A stretch of DNA of 64,000 nt from Chthoniobacter flavus Ellin428 (GTDB taxonomy: Bacteria; Verrucomicrobiota; Verrucomicrobiia; Chthoniobacterales; Chthoniobacteraceae): the NCBI RefSeq assembly GCF_000173075.1, contig NZ_ABVL01000003.1, positions 248,001 to 312,000 on the forward strand, in the 5' to 3' direction. Both the position numbers and the translations under genes were made by a program. This document shows positions 8,519-17,482 of the stretch, in pieces. The notes beneath the pieces were generated by a model that was not told the DNA's origin, ran no database searches, and saw only the letters and a list, made by a program, of their open reading frames with translations. Numbering within the stretch: the first letter of the stretch is position 1; every line of letters starts with the position of its first letter.

Positions 8519-8964
8519 ACGCTGCCGAAAGAACGCAAGCCAATCTCGACACGTTCGTCGAACCCGCGCCGTGCGCAGGCGGTATCACGCTGCGCCCGTT
8601 CTCCGCTGGAACACTTACGCTCTGCCGTGCGCTCGGGCTCACCATGATCACTGGGGCCGCCAAGGAGGAGCTTGAGGCGATGTCGGCCGAGGACAAGCAA
8701 CGGCAGCTCACGACGTTTCTGTTCATTCAATCCCAGCCGCTGGGCGTGGTGAAAAAGGCCGTGAAGATCGCTCGCGAAAATCGGGCGGCATTTGAGGAGG
8801 AGTATCTGCTGCCATTTGAGCTGGACCTGCCGGTGGCGGCGATGTTCGAGACTATGAGCCAGCTTGAGCAGAGCCTCGTTTCCATCGAGGCCGCGCAGGT
8901 GGAAGTCCACGCCCGGCCAGGCGGACGACAGAACGAGTCGAAGACTCAGCCAACCCCAAACTGA
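8515..8964 (+). CDS. Tail assembly chaperone, gpG-like (zero-frame product)
   Basis: A 149-residue acidic helical protein located between the tail tube region and the tape measure, the usual place of the lambda G chaperone that keeps the tape measure soluble during tail assembly. Its last sense codons carry the heptamer C CCA AAC directly before the TGA stop, and the -1 frame continues open into a Trp-rich extension. So two products are expected: this one and a longer G-T fusion. Confidence 0.7.
   Translation: MNAAERTQANLDTFVEPAPCAGGITLRPFSAGTLTLCRALGLTMITGAAKEELEAMSAEDKQRQLTTFLFIQSQPLGVVKKAVKIARENRAAFEEEYLLPFELDLPVAAMFETMSQLEQSLVSIEAAQVEVHARPGGRQNESKTQPTPN
8955..8961 (+). promoter_or_regulatory. 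Programmed -1 ribosomal frameshift site CCCAAAC
   Basis: In the zero frame the bases read C CCA AAC followed at once by the TGA stop. This is an exact X XXY YYZ heptamer: both tRNAs can re-pair after a one-base backward slip (CCA to CCC, AAC to AAA). The stop codon next to it would cause pausing. Downstream the -1 frame is open to 9179. Confidence 0.7.
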
Positions 8965-9179
8965 TTGAGCCGGTGTGGACGGCGAGTTTCGTCTTCACAC
9001 TGGCGCGAGAAACCGGGTGGCCCGAGCACTTCATCTTCTGGGAACTGCCGCTCGCGCGACTTCTGCAATACCAGCACTGCGCGCTGCGGGCCTACGACGT
9101 ATGGACGGTGCCGATTGGTCCGGCGCCTGACGCGCAATTCGACCGGTTGCTCACCGGATGGAGGCCGCATGAAAGCTGA
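8961..9179 (+). CDS. gpT-like extension, expressed by -1 frameshift from the gpG-like gene
   Basis: The -1 frame after the slippery site encodes about 72 residues, beginning LIEPVWTASFVFTLARETGW and rich in aromatic residues (HFIFWELPLARLLQYQ, AYDVWTV). It has no good start of its own; the only candidate is a GTG at 8973. The expected fusion is about 220 residues, matching the G-T chaperones of long-tailed phages, where the T part binds tail tube subunits. The frame ends 11 nt inside the next gene. Confidence 0.65.
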   Translation: MIEPVWTASFVFTLARETGWPEHFIFWELPLARLLQYQHCALRAYDVWTVPIGPAPDAQFDRLLTGWRPHES

Positions 9180-9834
9180 TGTAAAATTCGATCTGCGCCC
9201 GATCCAGCGTGCCATTAAGAAGCTCCAGCCGCAGGTCAAGAAATCTCGGCGGGAACTGACTGAGCAGGCCGCCAAGGGGTTCGTGAAAGAAGTTATCGAA
9301 ATCACGCCGCCCGGTGGGAGCGGCCGGCGCGGCAACGCCGCGAAAAAGACGGGCGAAGCCGCCATCAAATACGATCTGGCACGGGTGATGATCGCCGTGC
9401 GGGCGGTCAAGAACGTGATCCTGCAAGACCCGCGCGCGATTCATGACCGTCTGCGCGACATGCGGACCGGGCGCATCAACCCGCGTAATCTCAAGCACCC
9501 GTATCCGGTCGAGGCCTCGGCGCTGCGAGCGTTGCAGCGCGAACTGCTCGCGCGCGTCGGTAAGCTCGCCGGGGGCTGGAATGCGGGCGCGGACAAACTT
9601 GGCGCGAAAGTGCCCGCGTGGGTTTCACGCCAGGGCGACGGGCGCGGCGCAATGAGTGTTGTGAACTCGATCCGGCAGTTTCGCATCACTCTGACCAACT
9701 CCGTGAAATACGTGACCAACGTGGCCGACTACGTGCGGCGGGTCGAATCGGCCATTGGGATCCAGGCGGCAAAGATGGAACGGAAAGCGGAGTTCCTTTT
9801 GACCCGTGCTTTGAGACGAGCGGGTTGGAAGTAG
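9169..9834 (+). CDS. Minor tail protein, gpZ / HK97 gp10-like (candidate)
   Basis: A 221-residue, very basic protein whose start is the ATG at 9169, inside the end of the gpT-like frame; the longer upstream reading of this frame is only a shadow. It opens MKADVKFDLRPIQRAIKKL, a form common in phage HK97 gp10-like and Z-type tail proteins (phi-x-phi-D-x-x-xi-x-x-A/L helix). Its place between chaperones and tape measure is compatible with a tail-completion role. Confidence 0.5.
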   Translation: MKADVKFDLRPIQRAIKKLQPQVKKSRRELTEQAAKGFVKEVIEITPPGGSGRRGNAAKKTGEAAIKYDLARVMIAVRAVKNVILQDPRAIHDRLRDMRTGRINPRNLKHPYPVEASALRALQRELLARVGKLAGGWNAGADKLGAKVPAWVSRQGDGRGAMSVVNSIRQFRITLTNSVKYVTNVADYVRRVESAIGIQAAKMERKAEFLLTRALRRAGWK

Positions 9835-9846
9835 ATTGCTAACATC

Positions 9847-10809
9847 CTAAGCCGCCCGAATCTTTAGCTTCGGAGCGAGCAGTCTATATCGGTCGCGACA
9901 ACGTTCCCACAACCCGGCGCTTTTCAGGGACGCGATTGTTTTGCTAGCAGATACGTCTCTTGCATGAAGCCTGTGAGTGAGCGCCCAGTTAACGACCGCT
10001 TCAGGACCTCGAGCCGAATTCCCCCAAGGAGTTGGACTATCCGTCAGCAACGAGTGATAGGCAGCCATATACAGGAGACCTTTTTCACCCATGTCGTTGA
10101 GCAGAAGTGAGCTAACTTCGGCAGCCAATTTTCTACAAACACCAGAATATAGAATGACGTCGCGCGGACGCAGGATTACTCGATCGCCCGAAATATTAGG
10201 CAGCGGCATCGATGGCGTTCCCCGAGGCGTATTCACTTTCTTCCACTTCTTCGCAAAGTCAGGATCGCTGAGAGATTTGGCGAGTTCGCCAGTCATACGT
10301 CCATTGCGATGCGCGATGCAATTTCTGGCGCGGTGAAAGAACTGATAGACGGCAACAAGCTCTTCGGTGGGTTTCGATTTCCAGCCGCAAGCATTCCATA
10401 GTTTCACTAGTGGAAGTGTAGAATAGTCGTCAGCCGCTTCATTCACCACAGTAGTCGCTTTCCGTTGTTCTTTGCCGTGACTGCGATGCGCCACCCAACG
10501 ACTCATTTCGGCATCAGTCGATACTAAAAAGTCCTCCATGGCGGAATCAACACGGACAATGGCCATCTCGACGAAAAAAAGCGTGGCATCTGCCAGTTCC
10601 TTTTGCGGGTCGTAGTGATTCAGTCCGCCCCACGGTTCGCCTGCGCCCTCGATTAGTGCTGAGAGCAGCTTACTACCCACATGGCCAGTGCCGACCGAAC
10701 GTTCAGTGAATGCGAGAGATCCCGCGATCGTTTTCACCAGACGATTCAAGGACTCGTGGAACCGATGAAAGGCGTAAAACGGCTCAGTGTTCGCTTTGGA
10801 AATGTCCAT
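9847..10809 (-). CDS. HEPN-motif protein, candidate RNase of a prophage defence moron
   Basis: A 320-residue protein on the opposite strand, placed between two tail genes and AT-richer than them. The helix VYQFFHRARNCIAHRNG carries Arg162-X4-His167 (R-N-C-I-A-H), the signature of HEPN domains, many of which are metal-independent RNases in toxin-antitoxin and abortive-infection systems. Long helices on both sides (LADATLFFVEMAIVRVDSAMEDFL) fit the HEPN bundle. The C-terminal 120 residues are not recognised. No antitoxin gene is adjacent. It shares a short divergent upstream region with the tape-measure gene. Defence function is inference. Confidence 0.65.
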   Translation of the reverse strand: MDISKANTEPFYAFHRFHESLNRLVKTIAGSLAFTERSVGTGHVGSKLLSALIEGAGEPWGGLNHYDPQKELADATLFFVEMAIVRVDSAMEDFLVSTDAEMSRWVAHRSHGKEQRKATTVVNEAADDYSTLPLVKLWNACGWKSKPTEELVAVYQFFHRARNCIAHRNGRMTGELAKSLSDPDFAKKWKKVNTPRGTPSMPLPNISGDRVILRPRDVILYSGVCRKLAAEVSSLLLNDMGEKGLLYMAAYHSLLTDSPTPWGNSARGPEAVVNWALTHRLHARDVSASKTIASLKSAGLWERCRDRYRLLAPKLKIRAA

Positions 10810-10890
10810 CCAGCTTATGATGTCATTGTTGGCGAGTGCTCGTCACGCCTTGAGAATGCGAGATGTTTGCGTTGACGCGGCGCGGCAGGC

Positions 10891-12484
10891 ATGCCGAAAG
10901 CCACCGCCGTATTCGATGCCGACGACAGCCGCCTGGGAGCGGCGCTCGTGCGCATCAACCAGCGGATGCTCGCCCTCCAAGAGCGTGTGGCGAAATTCGC
11001 CGGGGCTTGGGTGGCCGTTCAGTCCGTATCGCATCTCGTGGCCACCGGATTCGAGCACCTGCGTGGAGCGTTCGAGGTTGGGGACAAGCTAAGCGAACTC
11101 TCGGCCAATACCGGCGTGGGCCGTGGGCGATCTTGTCGTGCTCCAGCAGGAATTCGCCAACGCAGGAAAGTCGGCGGAGGACCTCGGGCCTGTCTTCGCC
11201 AAGATGGCCAAGTCCGTCCACGGCGATGCCGCCGCGGAAACGATCGAGAAGCTCGGCTTGAACCTCGACGCTCTCAAACACAAGACACCCGCGGAGCAGT
11301 TCCGGGCGTTGGGTGCGGCCATCAACCAGGTCAAAGACCCATCGCAGCGCGCGGCCATGGCGATGGAGATTTTCGGGCGCAACGGCGCAGAGATGCTCGC
11401 GGTGTTTGCCTCCAACGGGTTTGAGGAAGCCGCCGAGCAGGTCGGTTCCCAGGCGCAGATTCTCGGGCGTGACGCGACACTCTTCCATGACGTGAGCGAC
11501 AAACTCAACGCTACGGGGGTTAAGGTGCGCGGGTTCTGGGTTGGCGTGGCCGATCAGGTCGCCCCGGTGCTCAAACCACTGCTCGATCAGTTCATGAAGA
11601 TGGATCTGGCGAGCTGGGGTCAAATGGCGGGCGAAGCCGTGGCTTTCATTGTCCAGGCATTCGCCGATGGAAAGATCGGCGACATCCTTTTCACCTCGGC
11701 GAAGATCGCCTTCGCCAACGCCGTGAACTTTCTCGCGGGGGCCATCATGGCTGTCGCCCAGGCGCTCTGGCAGGCCTTTTCCGAGTCGATCAAGAACGCC
11801 ATTGCCCTCTTTGAAATCCTGACCACGGCCGATTTCTGGGTGGGCATGGGCAAGGCGCTGCTCGGCATCGCGCAAGGTTTCATCGCTTTCCTGCTCGAAG
11901 GTGTCGCCAAGCTCCTCGATTACCTGAAGGAAGTGCCGCTCGTCGGCGACAAGGTGGGGGACACCGCGCAATCGATCCGGCAGACCGCACAATGCTTCCG
12001 AGACGCCGGGCAGGACAATCGAGACGCTGGCGCCGACTTGCTCACGCCTGCGGTCGACAAGGCCGCCGAGCGGATGCGCGACGCGGTGGCCAATATCGGC
12101 AAAGCGCTGGGCGAAGGTTTCGGCAAGGGCAACACCGCCATCGACACGAGCGAGTGGCAGCAACACATGGAGGACGCCATCGACGGGGTCATGGCGCGCG
12201 TGCAAAGCGTCTCCGAAAAATCGCGCGCGGACGCGAAACCGCGCCCGGAGAATACCGGGGCGTACGACGAGGAACTCGACGCCAAGAAGAAGCCGTCCGT
12301 GTCCGCCTTGCAGAAAATCGGCGGCGGCGGACGCGCGAGCTACAGCACGGGTGACCCGATGCTGCGTGAGGCACAGCGGCAGACGCGCGAATTGAGCACG
12401 CAGACCGGGCTGCTTCGCGACGTGAAAAAGCTCCTCGATAAACCACCGGTTGCGCCACCGACGCCGATGCCGGTTTTCGGCTAA
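10891..12484 (+). pseudogene. Tail tape measure protein, interrupted by one +1 frameshift
   Basis: The first frame starts at 10,891 and reads into LSELSANTGV; the conserved continuation VGDLVVLQQEFANAG is in the next frame, from about 11,123. Removing one G from the GGG at 11,118-11,120 joins them as TGVAVGDLVVLQQ and gives a protein of about 530 residues. It has long helices, hydrophobic central segments (residues about 220-300 of the joined protein) and an Ala/Lys-rich end, as in tape measure proteins that set tail length and enter the host membrane. The break could be a sequencing error in the G run, in which case the gene is intact. Confidence 0.8.
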
Positions 12485-12488
12485 GTCC

Positions 12489-13202
12489 ATGTCCTCGACT
12501 CCGCTTCAAACCACCGGCATTACGGGCGGCATTTCTGAGACAGGCATCGCGACTATCGAGGTGCCCGTCTTCGTCGACACGCTGGCTGAGGCGCTCACGG
12601 TGCTGCCCAATCTCGGCATCCTGCTGCCTTACCGGTCGCGCAATTTCAGCCAGGAGGACGATGGCACCTACAAGGTCGTCTTGCATTTCGAGGGCATCGC
12701 CCCGCAGGGTCCCGACGACAACCAGGTCACTTTCGAGCTGGATACATCCATGGCCGAAGACCCCATCCAGACCCATCCGTTCTTCGACACCCTCAAGACC
12801 AAGTATGCCTGGGACGCGGTGAAGGAACAGTTCGCCGAATTGCTGCCCGACACCGGTGGCCAGCAAACGGCGCTGAGCGGCGGCAGCCAGAAAACGAAAA
12901 AGAACCCGCTTTTTGGCGTGGAAAACTGGCTCTCTGTGGGTGCCACCTTTCGCAAGACCTACTCCGCGCTTACCATCCCTTCGACGATACTGCGCGGCAT
13001 CGGCACGATCGTGGACCAACCGCCTGGCATCGCTCAGTTCAACATTCCATCGGCGGCCAAGAAACGGAATTGGCTCAAGCTTGCGCCGAAGATCAAGCGC
13101 AAGGGCAACGCGGTCGAGATCACCGAAGAATACATGCTCTCGGGTCCGAACGGCTGGATCGCGGACGTATATGGCCAGGCGCAACTCGAAGGTGGCCAAT
13201 GA
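12489..13202 (+). CDS. Phage distal-tail region protein, unknown
   Basis: A 237-residue beta-rich protein beginning at the ATG 4 nt after the tape measure stop (an ATG 39 nt upstream lies inside that gene). It occupies the slot of a distal tail or tail-tip protein. The centre has a TYKVVLHFEG strand and the C-terminal part a KIKRKGNAVEITEEYMLSG segment. No known family is recognised. Its stop overlaps the next start. Confidence 0.55.
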   Translation: MSSTPLQTTGITGGISETGIATIEVPVFVDTLAEALTVLPNLGILLPYRSRNFSQEDDGTYKVVLHFEGIAPQGPDDNQVTFELDTSMAEDPIQTHPFFDTLKTKYAWDAVKEQFAELLPDTGGQQTALSGGSQKTKKNPLFGVENWLSVGATFRKTYSALTIPSTILRGIGTIVDQPPGIAQFNIPSAAKKRNWLKLAPKIKRKGNAVEITEEYMLSGPNGWIADVYGQAQLEGGQ

Positions 13203-13846
13203 CCGAACTGCCCTTTGTCCGGCGCGGCCAGCCGATCACTGCCGAGCTTTGGAACAAGCTCGTGGCCGCCGTGCGCTCCGTGCGGCTGCTGCCGGGCGAC
13301 GGCGCGCGGCTGCGCTCGACTCCGGACGGAACGCTCGTCGGCTTCGATGCCGCGCCATCGCCGTGGCCGCATGCGTTTCAAGTCACACTTTTCGGACAAA
13401 CCGCGGCGCAGATCAGCTCAGGACTGGTCAATGGGATCGAACCGAAGATCGGCGATGTCCCGATGAGCGGAACCGACAAACAACCTCCGCCCCGGCTGGA
13501 ATTCGGCAAGCTTAAGCTCGATCCTAACAATCGCGGCTACGTCGCCATCGAGATCACCTGCGACGACAAATGGAAAATCACCACCATGGAGATGGTGCAG
13601 GTGGCGTACTTCGATTCCGAGAACGGCGAAGACCCACCGACGAGGAGTGGCGGCGTGAGCGCGATTGGCGGCATTCCCGGCATCTCCGGCCGGCGCGTGC
13701 GCTATCCCGTGGCCATGCTGGTCCAGCGCAAATCCGGGCAGCTCGACGTGGTGCAAATCGTCTTCTTCAACCTGGCCCATCGCGCCCAGCCGCGGGACAA
13801 CCAGAGCGATGCAGCGCGGCATTTCTTCTGGCCGGGCGCCGCATGA
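13199..13846 (+). CDS. Phage tail/virion protein, unknown
   Basis: A 215-residue protein starting at 13,199 with a 4-nt overlap on each side. The N-terminus PFVRRGQPITAELWNKLVAAVR resembles the start of the next protein (LISAEAWNGQVRAVRRARVTPG) in pattern: a short helix with a central Trp-Asn, then a Pro-Gly turn. The two may be distant duplicates. The rest is beta-rich. No family is recognised. Confidence 0.5.
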   Translation: MTELPFVRRGQPITAELWNKLVAAVRSVRLLPGDGARLRSTPDGTLVGFDAAPSPWPHAFQVTLFGQTAAQISSGLVNGIEPKIGDVPMSGTDKQPPPRLEFGKLKLDPNNRGYVAIEITCDDKWKITTMEMVQVAYFDSENGEDPPTRSGGVSAIGGIPGISGRRVRYPVAMLVQRKSGQLDVVQIVFFNLAHRAQPRDNQSDAARHFFWPGAA

Positions 13847-14904
13847 AATCTTTGATTTCCGCCGAAGCTTGGAATGGGCAGGTGCGCGCGGTCCGGCGCG
13901 CTCGCGTCACCCCGGGGCAGGGTTGCATCATCGAGCAGACCCCGAACGGCTGCATCCTGAGCGGTGCAGGGAAGATCCGGTGGCGGCATCCGTGGCAGGT
14001 CAGCGCCCAATGGAACGTCGATCCGACGATTCAACCTCTGGGCGGGCAATGGACAGCGACGCTCTGGCCCGGCTTCGTGAACGCGCAGGACGTGACCATC
14101 GAAGTCGAAGTCGCCTCCAAACCCAACGTGCAGAAGCAACCGGTTCAGGTGCCGCTGACTGAGGAAGACCCGCCGCTATTGATCCTCTCCGGCTTCCGCG
14201 ATCCGGCGGCGCCCGGCCTGCCCCAGGCATCGGACGACGGCGACATCATCATCCCACCGGGCGAGGGGTATCCAAAGTTCTTCGATTCCCTCGGCGTCGT
14301 GCCCGCTTCCAACGGCGGCACCGGCCTCGGCGCACTCGACTCGACGCCAGACCCGACCCGCACGCGGCAGATTCGCGGCTGCGACATCGCGCTCGTTACG
14401 CCGCGCCTGGCTACCCACCAGCAGGTCGATGTGCTCGACCCGGGCACCGACGCGCAGAGCGTTTCGATCTCAACGGTGTTCGACAACACGGCACTCATCA
14501 ACGCCAAGTCTGCGCACTGGCTGATCGCCACGTCCAAATGGGAGCCGCCGATGGAACCGACCGATCTTGACCGTCTCATGGGCACGGCCGTCGAACCGCA
14601 GACCGATGAAATCAAGATCGCCACGGTCTGGCTGGTCTCGCCGCCCGACGTGGGGAGTGATGCTCAGCCCGATGAGACGTGGACGGCGTATCCCCAGCAC
14701 TTCGTATTCTGGAATTTGAATTACGCCAGCCGCGCGCAAATTTCCGCAGCCCCGCCGCAGCCGTTGAAGCTGGTCACTGGTCTCGCCTTGGGTGTCGCCG
14801 ACACGCTCATCAATGGGCTGCTCTCGCCGCTCAACGATGCCAACGCTGAAGTTTCCGCCATGCTGAATGCGGCGAATTTCAGCGGGCGCTATTGGAGTAT
14901 ATAG
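13843..14904 (+). CDS. Phage tail/virion protein, unknown
   Basis: A 353-residue protein, start at the ATG overlapping the preceding stop. The N-terminus (SAEAWNGQVRAVRRARV) is related in pattern to the previous gene's product. The middle is beta-rich with many Pro-Gly turns, and residues about 325-353 form an Ala-rich helix. It is probably a structural component of the tail tip, by position. No family is recognised. Confidence 0.5.
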   Translation: MKSLISAEAWNGQVRAVRRARVTPGQGCIIEQTPNGCILSGAGKIRWRHPWQVSAQWNVDPTIQPLGGQWTATLWPGFVNAQDVTIEVEVASKPNVQKQPVQVPLTEEDPPLLILSGFRDPAAPGLPQASDDGDIIIPPGEGYPKFFDSLGVVPASNGGTGLGALDSTPDPTRTRQIRGCDIALVTPRLATHQQVDVLDPGTDAQSVSISTVFDNTALINAKSAHWLIATSKWEPPMEPTDLDRLMGTAVEPQTDEIKIATVWLVSPPDVGSDAQPDETWTAYPQHFVFWNLNYASRAQISAAPPQPLKLVTGLALGVADTLINGLLSPLNDANAEVSAMLNAANFSGRYWSI

Positions 14905-14906
14905 CG

Positions 14907-15089
14907 ATGCCTGGACTCGATCCTCACCAGCGTCGCCTCGAACGCGAAGCCCAGGCCGTTCAGCAGAATCTACCGCCACCGCTCGACCCGCCGTTCCCTT
15001 TCCAGCCCACGCCCTTCGATCCGTGGTTCTTCGGGATCGAGAACGATCCGCCAGCGGCGACTGGATCGCCGCCCGCCAGCACGGATTGA
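14907..15089 (+). CDS. Small Pro-rich phage protein
   Basis: A 60-residue protein starting 2 nt after the previous stop. After a short charged helix (HQRRLEREAQAVQQNL) it is dominated by Pro and Phe (PPPLDPPFPFQPTPFDPWFF). The tight spacing supports it as a real gene. No function is recognised. Confidence 0.45.
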   Translation: MPGLDPHQRRLEREAQAVQQNLPPPLDPPFPFQPTPFDPWFFGIENDPPAATGSPPASTD

Positions 15090-15104
15090 CACGCCCCGCC
15101 CGGC

Positions 15105-17480
15105 GTGAGCGACCTCGAACTCTATGCTGATCTTTCGACCCGCACGCTCGTGGCCAGCGACGGCAGCACGTTGACGCTCCCGACGTTGGTTCTGGGCGAC
15201 CAGTGCGTTTGCTCGCTGAAAATCCTCGACCGCATCGACGGCGGCGATTTGACCGCACGCGATCTGAACGTGCGCACATTGCGCGCCTCGATCGGCAACG
15301 TGCTCGCACCTCCGACCGATGGCGCGTTCACGCTGCGTTTCGCGGGCGATCCATCGGACGCATTGAATCCGGGCTCCTCAGCGGCGGAGATGAAGGCCGC
15401 GCTTGATACCCTCGATCCGAACGGCACCTATCAATTGCAAGAGGTCACCGCCAGTGTGCCGGGCTGCTGGCTGCTGCGCTTTGCGAACACAGGCGCGATT
15501 CCGCTGGCCGTGGCAGCGAATACTCTCCAGCCAGAATCCTTCGTTCGCATCCGCGCCTTCGAGCAGAGCGGACGGCGCTGGCACGAAATTCGGCTCATTC
15601 AAACACCCGTCGTTTTCACCGGGACGTACGAGCGCGTGCTCCCACCGCCGCCCACCATCACGCGCATCCGCAGCGGAAACTCGCAGGGTGACTTTCAGGT
15701 CGATGAAATCCAGGCGCTCATCGTGCCATCGAATTTCAACGGCACTTACTACCTGGCGTGGAACTTTCGCACGACCAAGCTGCTCGGAATCGACGACGGC
15801 CCCGATCAAATTGCCGCGGCGCTCAACGCCATGTTCGCCGATGGCGCCACGCGCTTCACGGTGAGCAATCCGGAGCCCAACTACGCTTACATCGATTTTG
15901 GCGGCGACCTGGCGGGCACACCGCAGCCGCTCATGACCGTAACCGTGCACTCCTTCCAGCCGGGAGTGCTCACGTTCACCCTTGATCTGGCACGGGCGGA
16001 GCTGGCTTCGGCATTACGCAACGTCGCGCAGATCGAACTGCCCTTTGAGGTGGAACTGGAAATGGTCGATAACGATCAGGACGCAGCGGATCCCACGGTG
16101 CCGGGGCGGCTGATCACGCTCTTCCAGAAACCCATCACCATCGAGCGCGAGTTGATCTGGGATGAACTCGCGGACATTCCGGCGATTGACTGGATGCGGC
16201 CACCACAGCCGCGGGACTACATCCCATTCACGCGGGACCAGATCATCACCGGAGCGCAGCACTACATCTCCGTCATTGGGGACGGCGCGCGGAGCAGTAT
16301 CCAGCTTGATCACAACCTTGGCACGTCCGCGCTGCATCTCACCGTGCGGGAAAACCAGGCCGACGGCCGCCGTCTACTCGACAACGAGTTTGAACTGCAT
16401 TTCCCGAGCAACAACGAAGTGGTGCTCGATTTTCCCGCCGGTTCGCCACCGGCACTCGACGGCCTCGTCGTGACGATCTCGACCGCTGGCCCGGCCTCGG
16501 CGTTCCAAAATCACACGCACACCATCGCCCAAATCATCGGGCTACAGGACGCGCTCTTCGCCCTCGGGGCACGGCTGGCGGCCATTGAGGACCTGCTGCC
16601 TACGGTGCAACCCACCCTTCCGGCGGCCAACACGCAACCGCTTCAGATTCAACTTCCAGATAAGACCGAAGTTTTTCCCGGAAAACTGCCGGCGGGCTTC
16701 GATCCGAAATCGCTTTCCAGCAGCACCGCTACTACCACTGCGATGCCACGGGCTGCCGGACTCCTTCCGGCGATTCACAATGTCACCGTGCAGCCGATTG
16801 CCGTTCCGCTGCCGCCTGCTGCGGCCAGCGCCGGAAAGGTTTTCCAGAACAACACGGCAACGCCGCTGCTCGTGCCGGGCGGACTTGGGCGGCGTGGTGC
16901 TTATCTGGAAGCGGGCGGGTTCGCGGGCAGCGATGGCCGGGTCTGGTACCGCCTCACGCACGTCGCAGCCACGACCTCGTATTTCCCGACCGACTTCGAG
17001 CGCGAACTGTTCCTCTTCCACGTCAACGAGCAGATGCTGCGCGCCGGACAGGCACTCACGCTCGAGTTTGATCTCGCGTTGCAACTCCTGCAGGCGACCG
17101 GAGCGCCCCACGAAACGCGCGGCCAGTATCTGATCGTGATCGAACTGGGCAGCGCGCCGAGCCAGACCACGCCTGCGCCCACTGCCGAGAACCTCCTCGA
17201 TGTGCAGTGGCAGGACACGCCGTTGCTCTCACAGCGGCTCATCGTCTCTTCCCTCCAGCTTAAGCACCACTTCGGCGCGAACATCCGGCGCGACATTAAC
17301 GGCGCGCTACTCGCCGACCGCCTGCTTTACAATGTCTGGGCCGGGGGCGCTCCCACACCCGCCGGGCCGAACTTCGTCGTTCGGGCGCGGCTCATTCAGT
17401 GGGACACGGAGAACTCCGTACGCGGTGCCAAGGGCAACATTTTCTATGCGTTCACCGGCGCGAAAGCCTCCATCGCCTGA
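15105..17480 (+). CDS. Large phage virion protein (tail tip/fibre candidate)
   Basis: A 791-residue protein with a GTG start at 15,105. It is beta-rich throughout, with two similar stretches near residues 70-130 and 200-290 in which a FTLRFAGDPSDAL- or YLAWNFRTTKLLGIDD-type strand is followed by a helix that counts subunits (AAEMKAALDTL, PDQIAAALNAM). These look like repeated small domains. A helix near residue 470-500 with HTHTIAQIIGLQDAL is typical of fibre stems. A receptor-binding fibre or tail-tip role is inferred from length, position and composition. Confidence 0.5.
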   Translation: MSDLELYADLSTRTLVASDGSTLTLPTLVLGDQCVCSLKILDRIDGGDLTARDLNVRTLRASIGNVLAPPTDGAFTLRFAGDPSDALNPGSSAAEMKAALDTLDPNGTYQLQEVTASVPGCWLLRFANTGAIPLAVAANTLQPESFVRIRAFEQSGRRWHEIRLIQTPVVFTGTYERVLPPPPTITRIRSGNSQGDFQVDEIQALIVPSNFNGTYYLAWNFRTTKLLGIDDGPDQIAAALNAMFADGATRFTVSNPEPNYAYIDFGGDLAGTPQPLMTVTVHSFQPGVLTFTLDLARAELASALRNVAQIELPFEVELEMVDNDQDAADPTVPGRLITLFQKPITIERELIWDELADIPAIDWMRPPQPRDYIPFTRDQIITGAQHYISVIGDGARSSIQLDHNLGTSALHLTVRENQADGRRLLDNEFELHFPSNNEVVLDFPAGSPPALDGLVVTISTAGPASAFQNHTHTIAQIIGLQDALFALGARLAAIEDLLPTVQPTLPAANTQPLQIQLPDKTEVFPGKLPAGFDPKSLSSSTATTTAMPRAAGLLPAIHNVTVQPIAVPLPPAAASAGKVFQNNTATPLLVPGGLGRRGAYLEAGGFAGSDGRVWYRLTHVAATTSYFPTDFERELFLFHVNEQMLRAGQALTLEFDLALQLLQATGAPHETRGQYLIVIELGSAPSQTTPAPTAENLLDVQWQDTPLLSQRLIVSSLQLKHHFGANIRRDINGALLADRLLYNVWAGGAPTPAGPNFVVRARLIQWDTENSVRGAKGNIFYAFTGAKASIA

Positions 17481-17482
17481 CC

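Noticed and set aside
9169..9834. Start of this gene upstream at 8,965
   Set aside because: The first 68 residues of that reading are an Arg/Ser-rich shadow of the gpT-like frame; the conserved-looking start is the ATG at 9,169.
10955..12490. 511-codon minus-strand frame across the tape measure gene
   Set aside because: It is His/Arg/Leu-rich antisense text; the plus strand carries the tape measure, and the minus frame crosses its frameshift without meaning.
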